A stretch of DNA of 8,002 bases. Source: Bacteroidota bacterium. GTDB lineage: Bacteria > Bacteroidota > Bacteroidia > 2-12-FULL-35-15. How positions within the stretch are numbered: the first letter of the stretch is position 1; each line of letters opens with the position of its first letter. The translations under genes were made by a program, and so were the position numbers. Under the pieces are notes generated by a model, which was given only the letters and a program-made list of their open reading frames with translations, had not been told where the DNA came from and did not search any database. Below are positions 1 through 5,926 of this stretch, piece after piece. The stretch spans positions 1 through 8,002 of the forward strand of contig JAIOQD010000483.1 in assembly GCA_021413595.1 (NCBI GenBank). Direction: 5' to 3'.

Positions 1-837
1 TGGTTAGGTGAAAAAATAACTGATAAAGGTATTGGTAATGGTATTTCTATAATCATTATGATCGGTATCATTGCTCGTTTACCATTTGCATTTGTTTCTG
101 AATTCGGTTCACGTTTAGGTGGTGAAGGTGGTGGTTTGATAATGTTATTGATCGAACTTGTTATATTATTATTAGTAGTAATGGGAACAATCATGCTAGT
201 GCAAGGTACCCGTAAAATACCTGTTCAGTTTGCTAAAAAAATTGTTGGAAATAAACAATATGGTGGTGTTCGTCAGTACATTCCATTAAAGGTAAATGCT
301 GCAGGAGTTATGCCGATTATTTTTGCTCAGGCAATAATGTTCATACCATTAACTATTGTTGGTTTTTCTCAGTCCGAAGCATTAACAGGATTTGTAGGAA
401 CTTTTTCTAACCATTACGGATTTTGGTATAACCTTGTATTTGCTCTTTTAATCATTGTATTTACTTATTTCTATACAGCTATTACTGTTAATCCAAACCA
501 AATGGCGGAAGATATGAAACGTAATGGAGGTTTTGTACCGGGAATTAAGCCAGGTAAAAAAACCGCTGAATTTATTGACCTCGTAATGTCAAGAATTACA
601 TTACCGGGATCTATTTTCCTTGCTGTTATAGCTATTTTACCTGCATTTGCAGTTAAATTAAATATTAGTCAGGAATTTGCACAATTTTATGGTGGAACAT
701 CCTTATTGATTTTGGTTGGGGTAGTATTAGATACATTACAACAAATTGAAAGTCATTTATTAATGCGTCATTATGATGGATTAATGAAAACCGGAAAAAT
801 AAAAGGTCGCTCTTCAATGAGTATGACTACTGCCTAA
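1..837 (+). CDS. secY: Preprotein translocase subunit SecY, C-terminal part (5' end outside window)
   Basis: SecY forms the protein-conducting pore of the Sec translocon in the inner membrane. Frame 1 is open from the first base and 278 residues are visible. With a family length near 440, roughly 160 N-terminal residues lie upstream. The window opens on the conserved WLGE...GIGNGIS segment before transmembrane helix 5. Further hydrophobic helices follow at about visible residues 45-68, 103-120, 141-160, 199-217 and 233-245. Between them lies the long cytoplasmic loop with QYIPLKVNAAGVMPIIFA, and then the SecA-contacting loop FVPGIKPGKKTAEFID. The tail after the last helix is short and basic, as in other SecY proteins. 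In GIKPG a lysine stands where E. coli has Arg357. map follows after 23 nt, the usual spc-operon order. Identification is secure from the motifs and the neighbours. Confidence 0.97.
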   Translation, partial: WLGEKITDKGIGNGISIIIMIGIIARLPFAFVSEFGSRLGGEGGGLIMLLIELVILLLVVMGTIMLVQGTRKIPVQFAKKIVGNKQYGGVRQYIPLKVNAAGVMPIIFAQAIMFIPLTIVGFSQSEALTGFVGTFSNHYGFWYNLVFALLIIVFTYFYTAITVNPNQMAEDMKRNGGFVPGIKPGKKTAEFIDLVMSRITLPGSIFLAVIAILPAFAVKLNISQEFAQFYGGTSLLILVGVVLDTLQQIESHLLMRHYDGLMKTGKIKGRSSMSMTTA

Positions 838-860
838 TATAGAAATAAAATTATCAGAAC

Positions 861-1664
861 GTGTCAAAAGCAGTTTTTTATAAGACTAAAGAGGAAATAG
901 AGTTAATACGAGAAAGTTCTTTACTTGTTGGAAAAACACTAGCGGAAGTTGCTAAAATTATTAAACCCGGAATTACAAGTTTATCTTTGGATAAAATTGC
1001 AGAAGAGTTTATTAAAGATAATAATGCAATACCTGCTTTTAAAGGGTACAGCGGTTTTCCGAATACTTTGTGTATTTCATTAAATTCACATGTAGTGCAC
1101 GGAATACCAAGTAACTATGTTCTAAAAGATGGTGATATTGTTTCAGTGGACTGTGGGGTAGTTAAAAATAAATACTTTGGCGACTCTGCATATACTTTTA
1201 CAATTGGCGAAGTAGAACCGGAGGTTTTAAATCTTTTAAAAATCACCAAAGAAAGCCTTTATAAAGCAATTGAAGTGGCAATAGTTGGTAATCGTTTGGG
1301 AGATATAGGTGCAGCTGTTCAATCTCATGCTGAAAAGAATGGTTATTCTGTAGTACGCGAATTGGTTGGACATGGTATAGGACAAAACCTTCACGAAGCC
1401 CCTGAGGTACCTAATTATGGTAAAAAAGGATCAGGACATAAGTTACAGGAAGGTTTAGTTATTGCAATTGAACCAATGATAAATTTGGGTAAAAAAGCAA
1501 TTATACAGGAAAAAGACGGTTGGACAATACGTACTGCTGATAACTTAGCTTCAGCACATTTTGAGCATACAATTGCAATAGGAAAAGATAAAGCTGATAT
1601 ACTATCGAGCTTCGATTATATAGAAAAAGTACTAAATAAAAATAATTTATCAGTAATTAGTTAG
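861..1664 (+). CDS. map: Type I methionine aminopeptidase
   Basis: Cytosolic dimetal enzyme that removes the initiator methionine from nascent proteins. The 267 residues have the usual length of a type I enzyme without an N-terminal extension. The five metal ligands of the pita-bread fold are present at the E. coli positions: Asp97 (SVDCG), Asp108 (GDSA), His171 (GHGIG), Glu204 (AIEPM) and Glu235 (HFEHT). The substrate-side histidines His80 (HVVHG) and His178 (NLHEAPEVPNYG) are also kept, so the enzyme should be active. The chosen start is GTG at 861. No in-frame ATG lies nearby, and the FYKTKEEIELIRES segment that opens family members begins at residue 6. There is no Shine-Dalgarno sequence. 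The gene sits between secY and infA, as is common in spc operons. Confidence 0.96.
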   Translation: MSKAVFYKTKEEIELIRESSLLVGKTLAEVAKIIKPGITSLSLDKIAEEFIKDNNAIPAFKGYSGFPNTLCISLNSHVVHGIPSNYVLKDGDIVSVDCGVVKNKYFGDSAYTFTIGEVEPEVLNLLKITKESLYKAIEVAIVGNRLGDIGAAVQSHAEKNGYSVVRELVGHGIGQNLHEAPEVPNYGKKGSGHKLQEGLVIAIEPMINLGKKAIIQEKDGWTIRTADNLASAHFEHTIAIGKDKADILSSFDYIEKVLNKNNLSVIS

Positions 1665-1671
1665 GAATTTG

Positions 1672-1679
1672 TACCTTTG
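1672..1679 (+). promoter_or_regulatory. Candidate Bacteroidota -7 promoter box (TACCTTTG) upstream of infA
   Basis: TACCTTTG matches the Bacteroidota primary sigma -7 consensus TAnnTTTG exactly and ends 43 nt before the infA start. It begins 7 nt after the map stop codon. No clear TTG -33 element is seen at the expected distance (around 1646-1653 there is only TTTATCAG), so the promoter may be weak or the match fortuitous. If real, it would give infA and the downstream ribosomal genes a second entry point independent of the upstream superoperon promoter. Confidence 0.5.
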
Positions 1680-1722
1680 CGGACTTCCAAATCGGCTAAA
1701 TTATTAAATGTAATAAAATTAT

Positions 1723-1941
1723 ATGGCTAAACAAGCGTCAATTGAGCAAGACGGAATTATTCTAGAAGCATTGTCTAATGCAATGTTTCGCGTTGAGCTT
1801 GAGAACGGACACGTAATTACAGCCCATATTTCAGGTAAAATGCGTATGCATTATATCAAAATCTTAACAGATGACAAAGTGAAAATTGAAATGTCGCCAT
1901 ACGATTTAACAAAAGGAAGAATTACATATAGATACAAATAA
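1723..1941 (+). CDS. infA: Translation initiation factor IF-1
   Basis: IF-1 is a small OB-fold protein that occupies the ribosomal A site during initiation, alongside IF-2 and IF-3. The 72 residues match the family length end to end. They include the signature [20 protein letters not shown] (residues 22-41) and the terminal strand [14 protein letters not shown]. The ATG start gives the canonical MAK N-terminus. The gene is 58 nt behind map, with a promoter-like box in that gap, and 88 nt ahead of rpmJ. The infA-rpmJ pairing is typical of spc operons. Nothing in the protein is unusual. Confidence 0.98.
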   Translation: MAKQASIEQDGIILEALSNAMFRVELENGHVITAHISGKMRMHYIKILTDDKVKIEMSPYDLTKGRITYRYK

Positions 1942-1953
1942 AAGACAGTTAAA

Positions 1954-2020
1954 AGTTTAAAGTTAAAAAGTTGCTTTTTGCAGCAAAACTTTCAAACCTT
2001 CAACTTTCAAACTTTAAACT
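1954..2020 (+). repeat. Inverted repeat (hairpin) in the infA-rpmJ spacer
   Basis: The arms AGTTTAAAGTT (1954-1964) and AACTTTAAACT (2010-2020) are perfectly complementary over 11 bp. Inside them TTGCT (1971-1975) pairs with AGCAA (1982-1986) around a 6-nt loop. The right side repeats a CTTTCAAAC-like unit, whose complement resembles the direct repeats of the rpsK-rpsD spacer. There is no T-run after the outer stem, so it does not look like an intrinsic terminator. A role in mRNA processing or stability is inference. Confidence 0.7.
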
Positions 2021-2029
2021 AAAATAACA

Positions 2030-2146
2030 ATGAAAGTAAGAACATCAATCAAAAAAAGAAGTGTTGACTGCAAAATAGTTCGTAGAAATGGCGTTTTGTA
2101 TGTGATCAACAAAAAAAATCCTAAGTTTAAACAAAGACAAGGGTAA
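2030..2146 (+). CDS. rpmJ: 50S ribosomal protein L36 (bL36), zinc-ligand-depleted form
   Basis: Smallest protein of the large subunit, binding 23S rRNA. The frame from ATG 2030 encodes 38 residues, the exact family length. It begins [10 protein letters not shown] and ends [12 protein letters not shown], both diagnostic. Classical L36 is a zinc ribbon with ligands at positions 11, 14, 27 and 33 (E. coli Cys11, Cys14, Cys27, His33). Here these are Ser11, Cys14, Asn27 and Phe33, so only one ligand remains and zinc binding is not expected. This is the C-minus type of ribosomal protein; to my knowledge it is usual in Bacteroidota. It lies between infA and rpsM as in most bacteria, with repeat-bearing spacers on both sides. 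Confidence 0.96.
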   Translation: MKVRTSIKKRSVDCKIVRRNGVLYVINKKNPKFKQRQG

Positions 2147-2148
2147 AT

Positions 2149-2202
2149 AATTTTAGAATTCTATAATTTAAGAATTTTAGAATTCAAAAAATCTAAAATT
2201 CT
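2149..2202 (+). repeat. Direct repeat plus 11-bp hairpin in the rpmJ-rpsM spacer
   Basis: AATTTTAGAATTC occurs twice (2149-2161 and 2173-2185). The second copy overlaps a perfect 11-bp inverted repeat, AGAATTTTAGA (2171-2181) with TCTAAAATTCT (2192-2202). The hairpin ends 21 nt before the rpsM start. In E. coli the leader just upstream of rpsM is the S4 autoregulatory site of the alpha operon. The position is similar, but no E. coli-like pseudoknot can be recognised, so function is open. Confidence 0.7.
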
Positions 2203-2223
2203 ACAAATCAAAAATTAAAAAAA

Positions 2224-2601
2224 ATGGCAAGAATTGCAGGTATTGATTTACCAAACAACAAAAGAGGTGAAATTGGCTTAACTTACATTTATGGAATAGG
2301 TCGCAGCAGTGCTCAGAAAGTATTAACTGAAGCTGGTATCGATTGGAATACTAAAGTTCAAGACTGGAATGATGACCAGTTAACAGCTATCCGTACTATT
2401 CTTAACGATAAGTACAAATTGGAAGGTTCTTTGCGTTCTGAAGTGCAATTAAACATCAAACGTTTGATGGACATTGGTGCTTACAGAGGTATTCGTCACC
2501 GTTTGGGATTACCTGTACGTGGTCAAACAACCAAAAACAATGCACGTACCAGAAAAGGTAAACGTAAAACTGTTGCAAATAAGAAAAAAGTAACTAAATA
2601 G
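2224..2601 (+). CDS. rpsM: 30S ribosomal protein S13 (uS13)
   Basis: S13 sits in the head of the small subunit, contacts the P-site tRNA and forms bridges to the large subunit. The 125-residue product has the family signature throughout: [20 protein letters not shown] at the start, the YGIGR turn (23-27), the helix-two-turn-helix region, and the 16S-binding stretch [17 protein letters not shown] (85-101). A lysine/arginine-rich tail (about 104-125) is typical of proteins that reach toward the P site. The ATG at 2224 follows an A-rich leader with no Shine-Dalgarno. It is the first gene of the alpha-operon part (rpsM-rpsK-rpsD-rpoA-rplQ). Confidence 0.98.
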   Translation: MARIAGIDLPNNKRGEIGLTYIYGIGRSSAQKVLTEAGIDWNTKVQDWNDDQLTAIRTILNDKYKLEGSLRSEVQLNIKRLMDIGAYRGIRHRLGLPVRGQTTKNNARTRKGKRKTVANKKKVTK

Positions 2602-2610
2602 TAAATAAAG

Positions 2611-2667
2611 ATTTGGTGAATGGAGAGTAAAAAAACAGATGACTCTCCTGTTTAAACATCACTAAAT
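2611..2667 (+). repeat. Two-stem inverted repeat in the rpsM-rpsK spacer
   Basis: Outer arms ATTTGGTGA (2611-2619) and TCACTAAAT (2659-2667) pair over 9 bp with one G-U. Inner arms GGAGAGT (2622-2628) and ACTCTCC (2642-2648) pair perfectly over 7 bp. The right-hand bulge TGTTTAAACA (2649-2658) is itself a palindrome. The inner stem is the most G+C-rich element in this spacer. There is no T-tract, so termination is unlikely. TTTGGTGAAT (2612-2621) recurs in the rpsD-rpoA spacer. Confidence 0.65.
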
Positions 2668-2682
2668 GATCAAAAAAAAAAA

Positions 2683-3093
2683 ATGGCTAAACAAAATCAA
2701 TCAACAACTGCAGCTAAAGCAGTTGCTAAAAAAAGAGTTGTAAAAGTAGATGCAGTTGGGGAAGCCCATATCAACGCTACATTTAACAACATTATTATTT
2801 CCTTAACCAACATTACCGGTCAGGTGATATCATGGTCAAGTGCTGGTAAAATGGGGTTTCGTGGTTCTAAAAAGAACACGCCTTATGCAGCTCAATTAGC
2901 AGCTTCGGATTGTGCAAAAGTAGCTCACGCTGCAGGATTAAGAAAAGTAAAGGTATTTGTTAAAGGTCCTGGTGCAGGTCGTGAATCAGCGATACGTACT
3001 ATTTCCGGTTCAGGTATTGAGGTTAGTGAAATCATGGATATTACACCAATTCCACATAATGGTTGCCGTCCTCCAAAACGCAGAAGAGTATAA
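2683..3093 (+). CDS. rpsK: 30S ribosomal protein S11 (uS11)
   Basis: S11 lies on the platform of the small subunit near the mRNA exit, next to 16S rRNA and S18/S21. The 136 residues comprise a basic, Ala/Lys-rich N-terminal extension (about 1-25), then the core: [18 protein letters not shown] (29-46), [19 protein letters not shown] (53-71) and [14 protein letters not shown] (93-106). The C-terminus [15 protein letters not shown] is invariant-like. Asn126-Gly127 corresponds to the Asn-Gly site where E. coli S11 carries isoaspartate. The ATG at 2683 follows a run of twelve A residues. The downstream gap to rpsD holds a 15-bp tandem repeat. Confidence 0.98.
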   Translation: MAKQNQSTTAAKAVAKKRVVKVDAVGEAHINATFNNIIISLTNITGQVISWSSAGKMGFRGSKKNTPYAAQLAASDCAKVAHAAGLRKVKVFVKGPGAGRESAIRTISGSGIEVSEIMDITPIPHNGCRPPKRRRV

Positions 3094-3100
3094 TATTATA

Positions 3101-3154
3101 GTTCAAAGTTTGAAAGTTCAAAGTTTGAAAGTTCAAAGTTTTAAAGTTCGAAGT
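3101..3154 (+). repeat. 15-bp tandem repeat in the rpsK-rpsD spacer
   Basis: GTTCAAAGTTTGAAA occurs at 3101-3115 and identically at 3116-3130. A third copy with one change (GTTCAAAGTTTTAAA) is at 3131-3145, and a partial degenerate copy at 3146-3154. Each unit is self-complementary: TTCAAA and TTTGAA are arms around GT. The rest of the spacer (about 3169-3209) is an unstructured A/C-rich leader with two CAACTAACAA copies, leading directly into rpsD. Confidence 0.85.
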
Positions 3155-3209
3155 CAAAAATTTATTTGACAACTAACAACCAACAACTAACAATCAATAA
3201 CAACATAAA

Positions 3210-3815
3210 ATGGCAAGATACATTGGCCCCAAATCAAAAATTGCAAGAAAGTTTAAAGAACCAATTTTTGGTCCAGATAAGGCATTAGAAAAAAAGAATT
3301 ATCCTCCGGGAATGCATGGTTTATCTAAAAAACGTTCTAAGCAATCGGAATACTCTGTTCAGTTACGTGAAAAACAAAAAGCAAAATATACTTATGGTAT
3401 ATTAGAGCGTCAATTTGCAAAAATATACGCAATGGCTCAAACTGCACATGGTGTTACTGGTGAAGTATTACTTCAGTTGATCGAGTCCCGTTTGGATAAT
3501 GTTGTTTATCGTATGGGTATCGCTCCAACTCGCAGTGGTGCACGTCAATTAGTTGGACATGGTCATATCACAGTTAATGGTAATGTTGTGAACATTGCAT
3601 CTTATGTTTTAAAACCAGGCGATTCTGTTGCAGTTCGCGAGCGTTCAAAAACATTAGAAGTGATCAGCAAAAATGTATTATCTTCAAATAATCAGTTTTC
3701 TTGGATGGATTTTGATAAAACAAGTATGGTAGGTAAATTTATTTCAATTCCTGAAAGAGTTCAAATACCAGAAAATATCAAAGAACAACTAATTGTCGAG
3801 TTGTACTCTAAATAA
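3210..3815 (+). CDS. rpsD: 30S ribosomal protein S4 (uS4), cysteine-free form
   Basis: S4 is a primary 16S rRNA-binding assembly protein and, in E. coli, the translational repressor of the alpha operon. The 201 residues start [10 protein letters not shown] and show the N-terminal domain, then PPGMHG (32-37), then the S4 RNA-binding fold (about 92-155) with [29 protein letters not shown] and VLKPGDSV. It ends [15 protein letters not shown], the usual C-terminus. The protein contains no cysteine at all, so it is the zinc-free C-minus form rather than the form with an N-terminal Cys4 knuckle. The start follows an A/C-rich leader without Shine-Dalgarno. Context rpsK-rpsD-rpoA is canonical. Confidence 0.98.
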   Translation: MARYIGPKSKIARKFKEPIFGPDKALEKKNYPPGMHGLSKKRSKQSEYSVQLREKQKAKYTYGILERQFAKIYAMAQTAHGVTGEVLLQLIESRLDNVVYRMGIAPTRSGARQLVGHGHITVNGNVVNIASYVLKPGDSVAVRERSKTLEVISKNVLSSNNQFSWMDFDKTSMVGKFISIPERVQIPENIKEQLIVELYSK

Positions 3816-3818
3816 ACA

Positions 3819-3924
3819 ATTCACTTCTCCCCTTCCCTCCCAAAAGAGATAGGGTTTTGGTGAATACTAAAAGAAAAAATTTTACTGCCTCCCTTCTATA
3901 AAGAGAGAATAAAAAGTAAAATTT
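3819..3924 (+). repeat. Two consecutive inverted repeats in the rpsD-rpoA spacer
   Basis: First element: ATTCAC (3819-3824) pairs with GTGAAT (3860-3865). Inside it CCCT (3835-3838) pairs with AGGG (3851-3854), within a pyrimidine-rich left side and purine-rich right side. Second element: AAATTTTACT (3877-3886) pairs perfectly over 10 bp with AGTAAAATTT (3915-3924), with TTCT (3894-3897) and AGAA (3906-3909) inside. Neither ends in a T-run. This 146-nt spacer is the longest in the operon. An A-rich unstructured leader of about 37 nt separates it from rpoA. Confidence 0.65.
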
Positions 3925-3961
3925 ATAACAATTAACTATTAACTAATAAAAATACACACAC

Positions 3962-4954
3962 ATGGCAATTTTAGCTTTTCAAAAACCTGATAAGGTTATT
4001 ATGATTAACTCCAGTGAAACTGAAGGACAATTTGAATTCCGTCCCTTGGAGCCTGGCTATGGTATTACCGTAGGTAATGCTTTAAGAAGAATTTTATTGT
4101 CATCACTTGAAGGTCACGCAATCACCACAATGAAAATTGAAGGTGTTGATCATGAATTTTCTACACTTAAAGGTGTTACTGAAGATGTAACTGAGATAAT
4201 CCTTAACTTAAAGCAAGTTCGTTTTAAAAAGCAAATTGAGACTACAGATTTTGAAAAAGTAACTGTAACTGTTACAGGTAAAACTCAGTTAACAGCTGGT
4301 GATATCGGTAAATTTACTTCAGGATTTCAGGTTTTGAACTCAGATCTAGTTATCTGTAACATGGAACCAAATGTAAAATTAAGAATTGAATTAACAATTG
4401 ACAAAGGCCGCGGTTATGTTCCTGCAGAAGAGAACAAACCGGTTAATGCAAGTTTGGGTTTAATTCCAATCGACTCTATCTACACTCCGATCAAAAATGT
4501 TCAGTACAGCATTGAAAACTTCCGTGTTGAACAAAAAACAGATTACGAGAAACTAATAATGAACATTGTTACTGATGGTTCTATTCACCCGAAAGAAGCA
4601 TTGAAAGAAGCAGCTAAAATTCTTATTCATCACTTTATGTTATTCTCTGACGAGCGTATCACATTGGATACCGAAGAAAAAATGGCAACTGAAGAATTTG
4701 ATGAAACATCATTACACATGCGTCAGTTATTAAAAACAAAATTAGTAGATATGGATCTTTCAGTGCGTGCATTAAATTGCTTAAAAGCGGCTGATGTAGA
4801 TACTCTTGCTGATTTGGTTTCTTTCGCTAAACATGATTTATTAAAATTCCGTAACTTCGGTAAAAAATCATTAACAGAGTTAGAAGATCTAGTAGCAAAC
4901 AAAGGTTTAACCTTTGGAATGAACTTAGCAAAATATAAATTAGATAAAGAATAA
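3962..4954 (+). CDS. rpoA: DNA-directed RNA polymerase subunit alpha
   Basis: The alpha dimer nucleates assembly of RNA polymerase, and its C-terminal domain contacts upstream promoter DNA and activators. The 330 residues match the family length. The N-terminal domain (about 1-235) has the dimerisation/beta-binding signature [20 protein letters not shown] (32-51), [14 protein letters not shown] (71-84) and the [12 protein letters not shown] segment. A linker (about 236-258) leads to the C-terminal domain (about 262-320). DNA-contacting residues equivalent to E. coli Arg265, Asn268, Gly296, Lys298, Ser299 and Glu302 are present as Arg269, Asn272, Gly300, Lys302, Ser303 and Glu306. The ATG at 3962 follows an ACACACAC leader. 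The gene sits between rpsD and rplQ, the standard alpha-operon order. Confidence 0.98.
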   Translation: MAILAFQKPDKVIMINSSETEGQFEFRPLEPGYGITVGNALRRILLSSLEGHAITTMKIEGVDHEFSTLKGVTEDVTEIILNLKQVRFKKQIETTDFEKVTVTVTGKTQLTAGDIGKFTSGFQVLNSDLVICNMEPNVKLRIELTIDKGRGYVPAEENKPVNASLGLIPIDSIYTPIKNVQYSIENFRVEQKTDYEKLIMNIVTDGSIHPKEALKEAAKILIHHFMLFSDERITLDTEEKMATEEFDETSLHMRQLLKTKLVDMDLSVRALNCLKAADVDTLADLVSFAKHDLLKFRNFGKKSLTELEDLVANKGLTFGMNLAKYKLDKE

Positions 4955-4955
4955 A

Positions 4956-5007
4956 TTAGATTTTGGATTTAGATATTAGATGTTTGGCATCTACATCTAA
5001 AATCTAA
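4956..5007 (+). repeat. Long imperfect hairpin in the rpoA-rplQ spacer
   Basis: Outer arms TTAGATTTT (4956-4964) and AAAATCTAA (4999-5007) pair perfectly over 9 bp. AGAT (4971-4974) can pair with ATCT (4995-4998). The inner stem TAGATG (4977-4982) with CATCTA (4988-4993) closes a 5-nt TTTGG loop. The stem begins 2 nt after the rpoA stop codon and ends 21 nt before the rplQ start. No T-tract follows. The TTAGA/ATTTTAGA motif resembles that of the rpmJ-rpsM spacer. Confidence 0.72.
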
Positions 5008-5028
5008 CATCTTAATACTAAAAATAAA

Positions 5029-5550
5029 ATGAGACACGGAGATAAATTAAATAATTTAGGAAGAAAGACAGCACATCGTAAATCGATGTTGGCGAATATG
5101 GCTAGCTCACTTATCCTTCACAAACGCATTTCTACTACGGTAGCTAAAGCTAAAGCGTTAAGATTATACGTTGAACCACTTTTAACTAAATCTAAAGATG
5201 ATTCAACACATTCAAGACGTACTGTATTTGCTTATTTAAAAAGCAAAGAAGCTGTGGATATGTTGTTCAAAGATGTTGCAGTTAAAATAGCTGATCGTCC
5301 GGGTGGATATACCAGAATTTTAAAAACAGGCACTCGTTTAGGTGATAGAGCTGATATGTGCTTTATTGAATTAGTTGATTTCAACGAGAATATGTTAGCT
5401 GTAAAAGCTCCTGTAAAAGCAAAAGCTGCTAGACGTAGTTCTAAGAAAAAACCAGCTGAAGGAACTGCAAAAGCACCTAAAGCAACTTCTGAAAAAGAAG
5501 CTACTGATGAAGCTACAGATGAAGCTACAGATGAAACAAAAGGTGAATAA
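5029..5550 (+). CDS. rplQ: 50S ribosomal protein L17 (bL17) with acidic/basic C-terminal extension
   Basis: L17 lies on the large subunit near the exit-tunnel side. The core, residues 1 to about 118, is standard: [20 protein letters not shown], then [18 protein letters not shown] (28-45), then the C-terminal strand region [28 protein letters not shown] (88-115). It ends with about 55 extra residues: first Ala/Lys-rich (about 125-150, basic), then acidic, with [12 protein letters not shown] (158-169). Many L17 proteins stop near residue 120-130; long tails of this kind occur in Bacteroidota and probably are disordered. The tail's DNA is a 12-bp tandem repeat. It is the last gene of the operon; the terminator begins 26 nt after the stop. 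Confidence 0.97.
   Translation: MRHGDKLNNLGRKTAHRKSMLANMASSLILHKRISTTVAKAKALRLYVEPLLTKSKDDSTHSRRTVFAYLKSKEAVDMLFKDVAVKIADRPGGYTRILKTGTRLGDRADMCFIELVDFNENMLAVKAPVKAKAARRSSKKKPAEGTAKAPKATSEKEATDEATDEATDETKGE
5497..5532 (+). repeat. 12-bp in-frame tandem repeat within rplQ
   Basis: GAAGCTACTGAT (5497-5508) is followed by two identical copies of GAAGCTACAGAT (5509-5520 and 5521-5532). Each encodes Glu-Ala-Thr-Asp in the C-terminal tail of L17. The unit length is a multiple of three, so gain or loss of copies would only change tail length. The near-identity at synonymous positions suggests recent slippage. Confidence 0.85.
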
Positions 5551-5575
5551 TTTTTTGAATTAAGTTTTTATATTT

Positions 5576-5611
5576 AAAAAGGATAAAGTAATTTACTTTA
5601 TCCTTTTTTTT
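5576..5611 (+). terminator. Intrinsic terminator of the ribosomal operon
   Basis: Perfect 10-bp stem GGATAAAGTA (5581-5590) with TACTTTATCC (5594-5603), a 3-nt loop, five A residues before and eight T residues after (5604-5611). This is the textbook form of a Rho-independent terminator. The A-run/T-run symmetry means it could also act for transcription arriving from the other side, though the downstream minus-strand gene already has its own terminator. Confidence 0.93.
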
Positions 5612-5804
5612 ATGCTTTTACATAGGAGTTGGCTGCAAGCGTAGAAAAAAAACAGAACAACCATATACTGACTGACAAATACCAAAACGAACCGAATATA
5701 TATCGACCAAAGGAAATTTCTTTGCAAACACAACGGCCCAGCGCTTCGTGCTTTAATTTTTTAGCCCCCGCACAAAAAAAATTGAAATTCTTTTGCACCC
5801 CACA

Positions 5805-5867
5805 TTGGCACATTTGGTTTTGCCCCCCTCACACAAGCCGACACAAAGGCAAAACCAAAAGAGCCAA
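5805..5867. repeat. Inverted repeat with 20-bp arms
   Basis: TTGGCACATTTGGTTTTGCC (5805-5824) is complementary to 5848-5867 at 18 of 20 positions, leaving a 23-nt C/A-rich loop. TTTTGC (5791-5796) and GCAAAA (5878-5883) can extend the structure after an internal loop. It is far stronger than the spacer hairpins in the operon. It could form a cruciform in DNA or a stable RNA hairpin, but lacks an adjacent T-run. It may be a short interspersed repeat; only a genome search would tell. Confidence 0.85.
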
Positions 5868-5880
5868 TTTTGCCAACGCA
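5823..5880. repeat. Direct repeat, copy A (left of the tandem array)
   Basis: C-run, CACACAAGCCGACACAAAGG, the right hairpin arm, then TTTTGCCAACGCA. It is nearly identical to 6295-6355: the visible differences are one A/C change in the GCCG(A/C)CACAAAGG part, changes in the C/T stretch at the start, and T-run length near the end. Copy A also has the left hairpin arm upstream, which copy B lacks. Confidence 0.88.
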
Positions 5881-5926
5881 AAAAAACACATATTACAACC
5901 AATTTAATTAAGGACAAACGGAAAAG

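Noticed and set aside
2957..3169. 70-codon plus-strand frame overlapping the end of rpsK
   Set aside because: It is a +1 shadow of rpsK; its tail translates the 15-bp tandem repeat (VQSLKVQSLK-like).
3826..3861. Pyrimidine-rich/purine-rich stretch in the rpsD-rpoA spacer as a separate mobile repeat
   Set aside because: It resembles CTCCC...GGGAG dispersed repeats, but only 4-6 bp of pairing is present, so it is described only as part of the spacer inverted repeat.
1954..5007. Spacer hairpins as intrinsic terminators or attenuators
   Set aside because: None is followed by a T-tract, the stems are mostly A+T-rich, and terminating between essential co-operonic genes would be unexpected.
5610..5813. 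Minus-strand open frame of 67 codons with several Cys and aromatic residues
   Set aside because: It starts inside the 20-bp hairpin arm and its 3' end reaches the operon terminator. The aromatic/Cys-rich translation is what A/C-rich DNA gives on the opposite strand. A repeat-borne spurious frame is the better explanation.
5868..5884. Integron attC-like core (TTTTGCCAACGC, also at 6345-6354)
   Set aside because: TGCCAAC does not fit the RYYYAAC core, no matching GTTRRRY partner is found at a suitable distance, and there is no integrase or cassette gene.
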